64,000 bases of DNA from Bradyrhizobium sp. PSBB068 (GTDB taxonomy: Bacteria > Pseudomonadota > Alphaproteobacteria > Rhizobiales > Xanthobacteraceae). The notes beneath the pieces are model-generated. The model saw only the letters and a list, made by a program, of their open reading frames with translations. It made no database searches and was not told where the DNA came from. A program made the position numbers and the translations under genes. The stretch is from positions 6,458,001 through 6,522,000 of the forward strand of contig CP069300.1 in the NCBI GenBank assembly GCA_016839165.1. The letters are read 5' to 3'. This document shows, piece after piece, positions 53,134 to 62,760 of the stretch. Positions within the stretch are counted from its first letter, which is position 1. Every line of letters begins with the position of its first letter.

Positions 53134-53955
53134 ATGCTCACCAAGACCCCGCACCTTTTCGATGAAGCCACCGCCGTGACTGCCGGCGACAGCCGCTGGC
53201 AGGGACGCACCAGCCCGGATTACTGGGCCTTCGTCGGCCCGTTCGGCGGCTGCACAGCGGCGACCATCCTGCGCGCGTTGATGCAGCATCCGCAGCGCGC
53301 GGGCGATCCGCTGGCGCTGACGGTCAATTACTGCGCGCCGGTCGCCGAGGGCGTGTTCGATCTCGATGTCCGCCTGGTCAAGGCCAACCGCTCGAGCCAG
53401 CATTGGTCGGTCGAGATGACGCAAGGCGGCGGTGAGGTCACGACGCTGGCGACCGCGGTGTTCGCTGAGCGTCGCCCCTCCTGGTCGCACCAGCCGGCGC
53501 AATTTCCGGGCGCCGTGCCGTTCGAGCAGCTGCGGCCCTATCCGAAGCTCGCGATGACCTGGCCCAACCAGTACGATTTCCGCTTCGCCGAGGGCGAGCC
53601 GAAATTCGCCGGTGGCGGCGGTGCAAAGGTGCCGTCGAGCCCCTATTCGAAGCTGTGGATTGCCGACCGCGTGCCGCGCAAGCTCGACGCGCTGTCGCTG
53701 ATGTCGATGTCGGATGCGTTCTTCGGCCGCGTCTTCCACGCCCGGCATGAGCTGGTGCCGTTCGGCACGGTGTCGCTGACGACCTATTTCCACGCCGACG
53801 CGGCCGACCTCGATGCCGAGGATACCACCCGCGTGCTCGCCACGGCCGACGCAAAGACCTTCCACAAGAGCTATGGCGACCAGCACGGCGAATTGTGGTC
53901 GCCCTCCGGCCGCCTGCTCGCCACCACGACGCAGATCGCCTATTTCAAGGCGTAG
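53134..53955 (+). CDS. acyl-CoA thioesterase-like protein (double hot-dog fold)
   Basis: About 273 residues. The N-terminal WAFVGPFGGCTAATILRALM and LTVNYCAPVAEGVFDLDVRL and the C-terminal FFGRVFHARHELVPFGTVSL, TTYFHA match the 4HBT_3/TesB-like superfamily, which hydrolyses acyl-CoA esters. AAGGA precedes the ATG. Cytoplasmic. The stop codon lies in an 11-base direct repeat that also occurs at 54005-54015, next to a small palindromic element. Confidence 0.8.
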   Translation: MLTKTPHLFDEATAVTAGDSRWQGRTSPDYWAFVGPFGGCTAATILRALMQHPQRAGDPLALTVNYCAPVAEGVFDLDVRLVKANRSSQHWSVEMTQGGGEVTTLATAVFAERRPSWSHQPAQFPGAVPFEQLRPYPKLAMTWPNQYDFRFAEGEPKFAGGGGAKVPSSPYSKLWIADRVPRKLDALSLMSMSDAFFGRVFHARHELVPFGTVSLTTYFHADAADLDAEDTTRVLATADAKTFHKSYGDQHGELWSPSGRLLATTTQIAYFKA

Positions 53956-54004
53956 CGTTTTCGAGCGAAGTGGGTACCGGTTCGCGTGAAGAAAACGCGT
54001 CAAG
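53955..54004. repeat. family E palindromic element flanked by 11-bp direct repeat
   Basis: The element begins GCGTTTTCGAGCGAAGTGGG, continues TACCGGTTCGCGTGA and ends with the inverted GAAAACGC plus GTCAAG. TCAAGGCGTAG stands on both sides (53945-53955 and 54005-54015). From memory, this sequence is widespread in Rhizobiales genomes. The flanking repeat looks like a target-site duplication. Confidence 0.7.
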
Positions 54005-54117
54005 TCAAGGCGTAGTCAAATATCCACATTGGTCTGCTGGGACCGCATTGCCTATTTCAAGGGTTGGGGGAACATTGGCGCGTCGCTTCTGTTCCACACC
54101 CTTGGGAGCACTGCCGC

Positions 54118-55095
54118 ATGTCCGAAGCCGACACTTCGAAGCCCTCGCGCATCGCGCTGCTTGGCGTTCCCATCGAGATCGGCGCATCGCAGCCCGGTCC
54201 GCTGATGGGACCGGACGCGCTGCGCACCGCAGGCATCGCGCGCCTGCTCGAGCAGCTCGACTTCCAGGTCGACGACCACGGCAACCTTGCGATCCCGGCT
54301 GTGGTCGCCGACGGCCCGGTGCCGGCCAACACCAAGTTCTATGACGAGGTGAAGACCTGGACCCGCGCGGTCTCCGAGCGCGCCTACTGGCTGGCGCATT
54401 CCGGCGCGATCCCGATCTTCATGGGCGGCGATCACTCGCTGTCGATGGGGTCGATCAACGGCGTTGCCCGCTACTGGAAAGAGAGAGACCGGCCGCTGTT
54501 CGCGCTGTGGGTCGACGCCCATGCCGACTACAACACACCGGCCACGACCATCACCGGCAACATGCACGGCATGTCGGCGGCGTTCCTGTGCGGCGAGGAC
54601 GGGCTGGACGACCTGCTGGGCGGATTGCCTCGCGCCTCGATCCCATCGGATCAGCTGGCGCTGATCGGCACCCGGTCGGTCGATCCGCTGGAGCGCAAGC
54701 TGCTGCGGCAACGCAACGTCTCGATCGCGGACATGCGCCAGATCGACGAGTTCGGCGTCGCTGTGCTGACCCGCCGCGTCATCGAACGCGTCAAGGCCAA
54801 GAACGGCGTGCTGCATGTCTCGTTCGACGTCGACTTCCTCGATCCCGACATCGCGCCGGGCGTCGGCACCACGGTTCCGGGCGGCGCGACCTATCGGGAA
54901 GCGCATCTCATCATGGAGCTGCTGCATGATTCCGGGCTGGTGCGCTCGCTCGATATCGTCGAGCTCAATCCGTTCCTCGACGAGCGCGGCCGCACCGCGC
55001 GCGTCGCGGTCGAACTGACCGGCAGCCTGTTCGGGCTTCAGATCACCGACAGGCAGACGCCGAGCAACGCGGTGCTGCCGGAGATGGGCGAGTAG
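54118..55095 (+). CDS. rocF: arginase
   Basis: About 325 residues. It hydrolyses arginine to ornithine and urea. The Mn-binding motifs are all present: GGDHSLSMGSI, WVDAHADYNTP and SFDVDFLDPDIAPG, with the later VELNPFLDERGRTA. The ATG at 54118 has GGGAG upstream at 9 bases; 18 open codons further up are not conserved. The single gene lies between repeats. Urea produced could feed urease or urea amidolyase encoded elsewhere. Confidence 0.93.
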   Translation: MSEADTSKPSRIALLGVPIEIGASQPGPLMGPDALRTAGIARLLEQLDFQVDDHGNLAIPAVVADGPVPANTKFYDEVKTWTRAVSERAYWLAHSGAIPIFMGGDHSLSMGSINGVARYWKERDRPLFALWVDAHADYNTPATTITGNMHGMSAAFLCGEDGLDDLLGGLPRASIPSDQLALIGTRSVDPLERKLLRQRNVSIADMRQIDEFGVAVLTRRVIERVKAKNGVLHVSFDVDFLDPDIAPGVGTTVPGGATYREAHLIMELLHDSGLVRSLDIVELNPFLDERGRTARVAVELTGSLFGLQITDRQTPSNAVLPEMGE

Positions 55096-55113
55096 CGGAA
55101 TAACACACTCGAT

Positions 55114-55235
55114 GTCGTCCCGGCGAAGGCCGGGACCCATACTCCGCAGCGGATGTTGTGGGTGGGACTCGTCATTCCGCCGACGCGCAACAATGACTAT
55201 CGGTGGTTATGGGTCCCGGCCTTCGCCGGGACGAC
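55114..55235. repeat. family A palindromic doublet with conserved core
   Basis: Arms 55114-55140 and 55203-55235, with CGCGCAACAATG at 55184-55195 between them, as in 33051-33171. It lies between the convergent rocF and pckA. Confidence 0.85.
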
Positions 55236-55266
55236 AGCGGAATATTTGGCGAGCCGACTAGGCAAA

Positions 55267-55291
55267 CAAAAAGGCGGCCACGAAGGCCGCC
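55267..55291 (-). terminator. rho-independent terminator of pckA
   Basis: On the minus strand GGCGGCC-TTCGT-GGCCGCC is followed directly by TTTTTG, 29 bases after the pckA stop. It is the clearest intrinsic terminator in the window. Confidence 0.85.
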
Positions 55292-55319
55292 CTTTCCAAT
55301 CGCGTATCGTTTGCGCGGC

Positions 55320-56936
<1,617 letters not shown>

Positions 56937-57764
56937 GAAGAACCTCCTCGAACCCGCGTATCCTTGTTCGCGCGAATGTCGCTAGTCGCGCCCCGTCGCG
57001 GTGATGACCGTCATCAGAATATAGCCTCTCGGCCCCGGTCCGGCGACCTAATAGTGGGGATCGCCGGGCTTGCCAAGCCAGTCGATCGGCTTTTGGTTTA
57101 TTCCAACAGGGGTACATCATCCGGCGCAAATACCGCAGCGCGAAACCCTTTCGCTTCGCTTTCGCTTTCGTATTGTTTTCACCGCGTTCGAGCGACGTTT
57201 CGCCGCTTTCCCGCTGCGAACGAGGCCTTGCGATGCACAAAGAGTGCCAGCGATTAGCGTGTGCGTTCGCCGATTGCTGCATAAGACAAGGGGAATGCCG
57301 GGTATGCGTTTCGCGCTGAGGATGTGTCGTTGCAATGGACTGCCGCGAGTTGACGCTGCGCTGCGCTGCCGAGGACGTCGCCCACGATCGTGGTGCACGT
57401 GGATCGAGCTGCGTTCGGTTGAGCTCAGCATGCTTCGTCGAAGCTGGGTGAGTTCAATGCCCGGCATCGGCCAATGTTCCGCAACGCCCTTTGGACAGAT
57501 CGCGGGCCGTTACGATCGATGGTAACGCAATCAACATCTGACGCCCGCGTGTCGTCGCGGCCTGAGCCCCGGGGTCCGAATGATTTTCCGATGCTGCAGA
57601 AAATCCCACATGCGCATCGAGCCGATCAGCGATGACGTGCCGCGCCGGGACCGAATTGATCGCGCTATCAAAAGCCCCGCACGCAGCCTCTGCCTGCACG
57701 CATCATGCGACACGATGCCTCGCCAGGCGCAGCACCATCGTCGGCGCCGCCAGCGCGCATTCCC
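56937..57764. other. 828-base region without recognised genes
   Basis: The pckA promoter should lie near 56937-57200. Open frames here (up to ~150 codons) are Arg/Cys-rich, start without ribosome sites and overlap one another on both strands, so I do not call them. A TTCGCTTTCGCTTTCG-like run lies near 57156-57172. I see no RNA gene or repeat of the named families. Confidence 0.5.
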
Positions 57765-58499
57765 CTAGCCCTTGGCCCGCGCTTCGCCGGCGAGCCGCAC
57801 CAGCATCTTGCGCAGCTCGGTGCCGTTGCTGACCCGCTCGGGGAAATCGAGCCGCAGCGTGGCGCGGCCGGCCTGCATGTCCATGCCGTCGGGGTCGCAG
57901 CCGGTGCACAGCCAATCGGCGCTGTCGGCGCCGAGCAGCCGCGTGGCGTAGAGGTTCATCGCCTCGCGGTGGTCCTCGTTCATGTGCGCCACCGCGCCCG
58001 GCTCGGCCTCCAGCAGCGCCTCGGCGCCGCCGAGATCGGTCAGGAATTGGGCGGGCTTGAGGTCGACGATGCGGCCGAACCCGGCGACCAGATGGGCGCC
58101 GCTCGGCCGGATCACGAAGAACGAAAAATCCTTAAATTCTACAAAGACTTCCGCCGACGGCTGGGCAGCGAGATAACGCCGTTGGGCGAGCTCACGCCCG
58201 GCCTCGGCGACCTCCTCGGCCTTTCCCGCCAGCATGATCCGGGCGCCCTCCAAGGGATCGCCCTCGGCACGCTCGTCCAGCATCAGGGACACCCGGCTGT
58301 CGGCCAGGATGTTCCTGGTGTGCAGCGCCAGCCGGGAAATCAGCAGGATCGGCGAGCCGTCCGGATGGCTGGCGAGGTTGACCAGGGAGCAATAGGGATC
58401 GCCGGAGCCGGCCGTCAGCGTGGCGAGCGCGCCCTGGCGGCTGCGCCGAAGCAGCGAGCGGGCAAGGTGGGCAGGATCGAAGTCGGTGGTCGGTTGCAT
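57765..58499 (-). CDS. HugZ-like heme/flavin split-barrel protein (PNPOx-DUF2470)
   Basis: 244 residues. The N-terminal split barrel (LARSLLRRSRQGALATLTAG, DPYCSLVNLASHPDGSPILLIS, HTRNILADSRVSLMLDE) is of the pyridoxamine phosphate oxidase type, and the C-terminal AVAHMNEDHREAMNLYA is DUF2470. This pair defines HugZ-like proteins, some of which bind or degrade heme; others are of unknown role. It is cytoplasmic. It reads divergently from chvI across 241 bases. No heme uptake genes are adjacent. Confidence 0.82.
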   Translation of the reverse strand: MQPTTDFDPAHLARSLLRRSRQGALATLTAGSGDPYCSLVNLASHPDGSPILLISRLALHTRNILADSRVSLMLDERAEGDPLEGARIMLAGKAEEVAEAGRELAQRRYLAAQPSAEVFVEFKDFSFFVIRPSGAHLVAGFGRIVDLKPAQFLTDLGGAEALLEAEPGAVAHMNEDHREAMNLYATRLLGADSADWLCTGCDPDGMDMQAGRATLRLDFPERVSNGTELRKMLVRLAGEARAKG

Positions 58500-58740
58500 A
58501 GGCCTGTCGGGTCATTTTGAGGGCGAATCGGGCCGGTTCCGCATGAAAAAAGGGCCTGTTTTCATGGTCTCAGGGTGGTATATGGGGTCCATCGCATGGG
58601 TCGCAGAAGCGTATTTTTTGCGGAACTCGGTCACACTTCAGCCCAGCTTGCATTGCTCGTTGACCGCGTTCGAAGCCCATTTCCACGGCGCGTCGCCCGA
58701 GTGCCCGCCGTTTAAGCCACTCTCATTGTGAAAGCAGCTC

Positions 58741-59442
58741 ATGCCCACAATCGCCCTGGTCGACGACGACCGCAACATTCTCACTTCGGTCTCGATCGCG
58801 CTTGAAGCCGAAGGCTACCGCATCATGACCTACACGGACGGTGCGTCGGCGCTGGATGGGTTTCGCACGTCGCCCCCCGATCTTGCGATCCTCGATATCA
58901 AGATGCCGCGCATGGACGGCATGGAAACGCTGCGCCGGCTGCGCCAGAAGTCCGACCTGCCGGTGATCTTCCTCACCTCGAAGGACGAAGAGATCGACGA
59001 ATTGTTCGGCCTGAAAATGGGCGCCGACGATTTCATCCGCAAGCCGTTCTCGCAGCGCCTCTTGGTCGAACGCGTCAAGGCCGTGCTCCGCCGCGGCCAG
59101 CCCAAGGACCCGACTGCCGCGCCGAAGGAGCCGGACGCCCGCGCGCTCGACCGCGGCCTGCTGCGGATGGATCCGGAGCGCCACACCTGCACCTGGAAGA
59201 ACGAGCCAGTGACGCTCACCGTGACCGAATTCCTGATCCTGCAGGCGCTCGCCACCCGCCCCGGCGTGGTGAAGAGCCGCAACGCGCTGATGGACGCGGC
59301 CTATGACGACCAAGTCTATGTCGACGACCGCACCATCGACAGCCACATCAAGCGGCTGCGCAAGAAGTTCAAGGTGGTCGACGACGACTTCGAGATGATC
59401 GAGACGCTGTACGGCGTCGGCTATCGCTTCAAGGAAGCCTGA
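58741..59442 (+). CDS. chvI: response regulator ChvI (OmpR family)
   Basis: 233 residues. The receiver ([20 protein letters not shown]) has Asp52 in [14 protein letters not shown] and a lysine in [13 protein letters not shown]. The winged helix ends with [18 protein letters not shown] and [11 protein letters not shown]. ChvI controls envelope, exopolysaccharide and acid responses in rhizobia. Followed 104 bases later by chvG and placed beside pckA, as in other rhizobia. Confidence 0.95.
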   Translation: MPTIALVDDDRNILTSVSIALEAEGYRIMTYTDGASALDGFRTSPPDLAILDIKMPRMDGMETLRRLRQKSDLPVIFLTSKDEEIDELFGLKMGADDFIRKPFSQRLLVERVKAVLRRGQPKDPTAAPKEPDARALDRGLLRMDPERHTCTWKNEPVTLTVTEFLILQALATRPGVVKSRNALMDAAYDDQVYVDDRTIDSHIKRLRKKFKVVDDDFEMIETLYGVGYRFKEA

Positions 59443-59546
59443 TCTGCGCTTCCCGGGCGGCTTGTTGACTGACAGGCTCCGCACGGCTGAGGTAAGCTCG
59501 GGCCATCAAATGCTTCGCGGGACGACATCCATACCAACCGGCAGCT

Positions 59547-61358
59547 TTGCCAGTGCTTGATCGAACGCAGCTCGAGCAGGGCCTGAACACCGAGGACGCC
59601 TCACAGCTCCTCGATCACGAGGCCGTGGCCGACGATCCGACGGAGAAAGGCTGGCGCCGGCCGCTCGGCTGGCTGCGCCGCGCCGGCCAGTTCTTCTTCG
59701 CGCTGTCGTTCTCGAGCCTGACGCGCCGCATCGTCTCGCTCAACCTCGCCGGTCTCGTCGCGCTGGTCGCGAGCATCCTCTATCTGTCGCAATTCCGCGC
59801 CGGCCTGATCGAGGCCCGCACCCAGAGCCTGCTGGTCTATGCCGAGATCATCTCGGAGGCGATCGCGGCGTCTGCGACCGTCGAAGGCAACACCGTCACC
59901 ATCGATCCCGACCGGCTGCTCGACCTCAAGCCCGGCGAGAGCTTCGGCCAGCCGGATGAATCGGCTGACTTCCCGATCAATCCCGAACGCGTCGCGCCGA
60001 TCCTGCGCCGCCTGATCGCGCCGACCAAGACGCGGGCCCGCATCTTCGACCGCGACGGCGGCCTGATCCTCGACAGCCGCAACCTGTTCGCGCGCGGCGA
60101 CGTGCTGCGCATGGAGCTGCCGCCGCCGTCCGAGAAGCCGTCGCTGTATGAGACGACCAAGGCCACCATCAAGACCTGGCTCAACCGCGGCGACCTGCCG
60201 ATCTACCGCGAGCTCGGCCCCGAGGGCGGCAAGGGCTACTCCGAAGTCGCGCAATCGCTCGAGGGCATGAAGGGCAGCGCCGTGCGCGTCACCGACCGCG
60301 GCGCGATCATCGTGTCCGTTGCGGTTCCGGTGCAGCATTTCCGCGCCGTGCGCGGCGCATTGATGCTGACGACGCAGGGCGACGACATCGACCAGCTGGT
60401 GATGTCGGAGCGCCTCGCCATTCTCAAGATCGGCGGGGTCGCCTCCGCCGTCATGATCATGCTGTCGCTCTTGCTCGCGAGCACGATCGCGGGCCCGGTG
60501 CGGCGGCTTGCCGAAAGCGCCGAGCGCGTCCGTCACCGCATCCAGACCCGCGTCGAGATTCCCGACTTCACCGGGCGGCGCGACGAGATCGGCCATCTCT
60601 CCGGCGCGCTGCGCGACATGACCAACGCGCTGTACAGCCGCATTGAAGCGATCGAGATGTTCGCCGCCGATGTCGCCCATGAGCTGAAGAACCCGCTGAC
60701 CTCGCTGCGCTCGGCGGTCGAGACGCTGCCCTTGGCGCGCAACGAGAACAGCCGCGCACGGCTGCTCGCCGTGATCGAGCATGACGTTAAGCGGCTCGAC
60801 CGCCTGATCTCCGACATATCAGATGCAAGCCGGCTCGATGCCGAAATGCAGCGCCAGGATATGGCGCCGGTCGATCTGCGCCGGCTGCTGACGACGCTGA
60901 CCAGCGTCGCCAATGAGACAAGGCTCGGCCACGACGTCGCCGTCGAGGTCCGCTTCGAGGGCCGTGGACCGACCGACACGCTCTCGGTGCCCGGCCATGA
61001 TTCCCGGCTCGGCCAGGTGATCTCGAACCTGCTGTCGAACGCGCAATCATTCTCCAAGCCGGGCGACAAGGTGCGCATCGTCTGCCGCCGCACCCGCGGC
61101 GAGGTCGAGATCGTGGTCGACGATGACGGGCCCGGCATCGGCGAGGACGCGCTGGAGCGGATCTTCGAGCGCTTCTACACCGACCGGCCGCACCAGGGCT
61201 TTGGCCAGAACTCCGGCCTCGGGCTCTCGATCTCCAAGCAGATCATCGAAGCGCACGGCGGACGGATCTGGGCGGAGAACCGCCCCGGCCCCGCGGACGA
61301 AGACGGCAAGCCAACAGTGGCCGGCGCACGCTTCGTGGTCAGGCTGCCGACCCTATGA
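59547..61358 (+). CDS. chvG: sensor histidine kinase ChvG (ExoS)
   Basis: 603 residues. TM1 (FSSLTRRIVSLNLAGLVALVASILYLS) is at ~50-75, a ~200-residue periplasmic sensor follows, TM2 is at ~290-310 (GGVASAVMIMLSLLLASTIAG), then HAMP and kinase core with His378 in FAADVAHELKNPLTSLRSA, NLLSNAQSF, DDGPGIGED and NSGLGLSISKQII. In relatives the periplasmic repressor ExoR restrains it. Start TTG 59547 or GTG 59553; no clear ribosome site. Its stop overlaps hprK by ATGA. Confidence 0.93.
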   Translation: MPVLDRTQLEQGLNTEDASQLLDHEAVADDPTEKGWRRPLGWLRRAGQFFFALSFSSLTRRIVSLNLAGLVALVASILYLSQFRAGLIEARTQSLLVYAEIISEAIAASATVEGNTVTIDPDRLLDLKPGESFGQPDESADFPINPERVAPILRRLIAPTKTRARIFDRDGGLILDSRNLFARGDVLRMELPPPSEKPSLYETTKATIKTWLNRGDLPIYRELGPEGGKGYSEVAQSLEGMKGSAVRVTDRGAIIVSVAVPVQHFRAVRGALMLTTQGDDIDQLVMSERLAILKIGGVASAVMIMLSLLLASTIAGPVRRLAESAERVRHRIQTRVEIPDFTGRRDEIGHLSGALRDMTNALYSRIEAIEMFAADVAHELKNPLTSLRSAVETLPLARNENSRARLLAVIEHDVKRLDRLISDISDASRLDAEMQRQDMAPVDLRRLLTTLTSVANETRLGHDVAVEVRFEGRGPTDTLSVPGHDSRLGQVISNLLSNAQSFSKPGDKVRIVCRRTRGEVEIVVDDDGPGIGEDALERIFERFYTDRPHQGFGQNSGLGLSISKQIIEAHGGRIWAENRPGPADEDGKPTVAGARFVVRLPTL

Positions 61359-61795
61359 GCGACAATTCAAGCGTGCACGCATCCGCCGTTCTGGTCGGCG
61401 AGCGTGCGGTGCTGATCCGCGGCCCGTCGGGCGCCGGCAAGTCGCGCCTGGCCTTCGATCTGATTCTCGCCGGGCGCACCGGAGCCCTGCCGCCGGCCAT
61501 TTTGGTGGGGGATGACCGTGTCCATCTCGACACAGCCGGCGAACAATTGTGGGTGCGTCCGGTGCGGCAATTGGCCGGTCTGATCGAGATCCGGGGCCTC
61601 GGAATCCGCCATTGTCCGTTCGCGGACGAGGCCGTGCTCGGCCTGGTCGTCGACCTTGCCGCCGGAGATGCCGAGCGGCTGCCGCCCCCCGAGGCGCTCC
61701 AGGCTCGGCTTAATGGTGTTTTGATACCGCGAATTCCCGTTGCGGCAGGCTTCCAACCCCTGCCGCTGGTTGTCGCTGCGCTGACGACAACCTGA
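61355..61795 (+). CDS. hprK: HPr kinase/phosphorylase, short alphaproteobacterial form
   Basis: 146 residues. It is the catalytic C-terminal half only: Walker A RGPSGAGKSRLAFDL (Lys29), ILVGDDRVHLD, and the HprK signature LIEIRGLGIRHCPF. The N-terminal domain of firmicute enzymes is absent, as is normal in Alphaproteobacteria. It phosphorylates HPr on a serine. Translationally coupled to chvG by a 4-base overlap, tying the sensor kinase to the regulatory PTS. Confidence 0.93.
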   Translation: MSDNSSVHASAVLVGERAVLIRGPSGAGKSRLAFDLILAGRTGALPPAILVGDDRVHLDTAGEQLWVRPVRQLAGLIEIRGLGIRHCPFADEAVLGLVVDLAAGDAERLPPPEALQARLNGVLIPRIPVAAGFQPLPLVVAALTTT

Positions 61796-62009
61796 AAGTT
61801 CATCGTCCCGTAATCTTGCGGCCAATTGTGGGAAGGGAATTGGTAACCATATCACATCCACAATCGCGTCGGATTTTGCCGGCGCAGCCTCCCCTCTCTA
61901 CCGCCAGGAACCGGGAGACTAGCCAAGATGCCCTCTTGCGCAGGGCCTCTGGATGGTCAAAGTGGCGCGTTCGTGCGGTGCACCAATGGGCGCCCGCGAG
62001 GAGTTTCCG

Positions 62010-62411
62010 ATGATTGGTCTAGTGCTGGTGACCCATGGGCGCCTTGCCGACGAGTTCAGGGCGGCGCTCGAACACGTCATGGGTCCGCAGAAACAAATTG
62101 AAGCGATTACGATCGGTGCCGAGGACGATTCCGATCTCTGTCGAAGCGACATTATCGAGGCGGTGAACCGCGTCGATAGCGGCGACGGCGTTGCGATCCT
62201 CACCGACATGTTCGGCGGCACGCCGTCGAACCTCGCGATCTCCTGCATGAGCCGCCCGAAGGTGGAAGTGCTCGCGGGCATCAATCTTCCCATGCTGGTC
62301 AAGCTTGCCAAGGTTCGCGAGGAGCGTTCGCTGCCCGACGCGATCGCGATGGCGCAGGAAGCCGGCCGCAAATACGTCACCATCGCCAGCCGCGTTCTCG
62401 CAGGCAAATGA
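62010..62411 (+). CDS. PTS EIIA-Man type regulatory protein
   Basis: 133 residues. The phospho-acceptor is His9 in IGLVLVTHGRLADEF, and ILTDMFGGTPSNLAI is the conserved EIIA-Man block. No EIIB/C/D transporter partners exist nearby, so it serves regulation rather than sugar uptake. GAGGAG lies 6 bases before ATG 62010; the longer frame from 61953 is rejected. It overlaps ptsH by 4 bases. Confidence 0.93.
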   Translation: MIGLVLVTHGRLADEFRAALEHVMGPQKQIEAITIGAEDDSDLCRSDIIEAVNRVDSGDGVAILTDMFGGTPSNLAISCMSRPKVEVLAGINLPMLVKLAKVREERSLPDAIAMAQEAGRKYVTIASRVLAGK

Positions 62412-62734
62412 GCGACGAGGCCCCGGGCGAAAACCATGTCGGCCCGGGCGTGCCAGCGGGCGCCATTTCCCGTGAACTGTTGATCGTCAACAAGCGCGGC
62501 CTGCATGCGCGGGCATCCGCGAAATTCGTGCAGCTGGTCGAGCGCTTCAACGCCGAGGTCTGGGTCACGCGCGGCGGCGAGACCGTCGGCGGCACTTCGA
62601 TCATGGGCCTCATGATGCTGGCCGCAGGGCCCGGCACCACCGTCGTTGTCTCCGCCAAGGGCGAAGAGGCGCAACAAGCGCTCGACGCCATCGCTGAACT
62701 CGTCGCCAGCAAGTTCAACGAGGAAGGCACGTAA
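62408..62734 (+). CDS. ptsH: phosphocarrier protein HPr
   Basis: 108 residues; about 18 more at the N-terminus than the common 88-90. His33 in KRGLHARASAKF is the EI-dependent site, and Ser64 in GGTSIMGLMML is the HprK site, both intact. It passes phosphate to EIIA-Man and is the target of HprK, all encoded here; the EI-Ntr gene (ptsP) is not in the window. Confidence 0.95.
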   Translation: MSDEAPGENHVGPGVPAGAISRELLIVNKRGLHARASAKFVQLVERFNAEVWVTRGGETVGGTSIMGLMMLAAGPGTTVVVSAKGEEAQQALDAIAELVASKFNEEGT

Positions 62735-62760
62735 CGGCGCGCTCGACCCGTGAGGAAACC

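Noticed and set aside
8759..55235. Repeated palindromes as a possible CRISPR array
   Set aside because: Copies are scattered singly over 46 kb, lie in both orientations and have no regular spacers or cas genes.
57070..57525. 151-codon frame in the gap between pckA and the HugZ-like gene
   Set aside because: Arg/Cys-rich, no ribosome site, overlapped by an equally long frame on the other strand, no family resemblance.
61355..61795. Truncated HPr kinase as a possible gene fragment
   Set aside because: The 146-residue form lacking the N-terminal domain is normal in Alphaproteobacteria and its P-loop and signature are intact.
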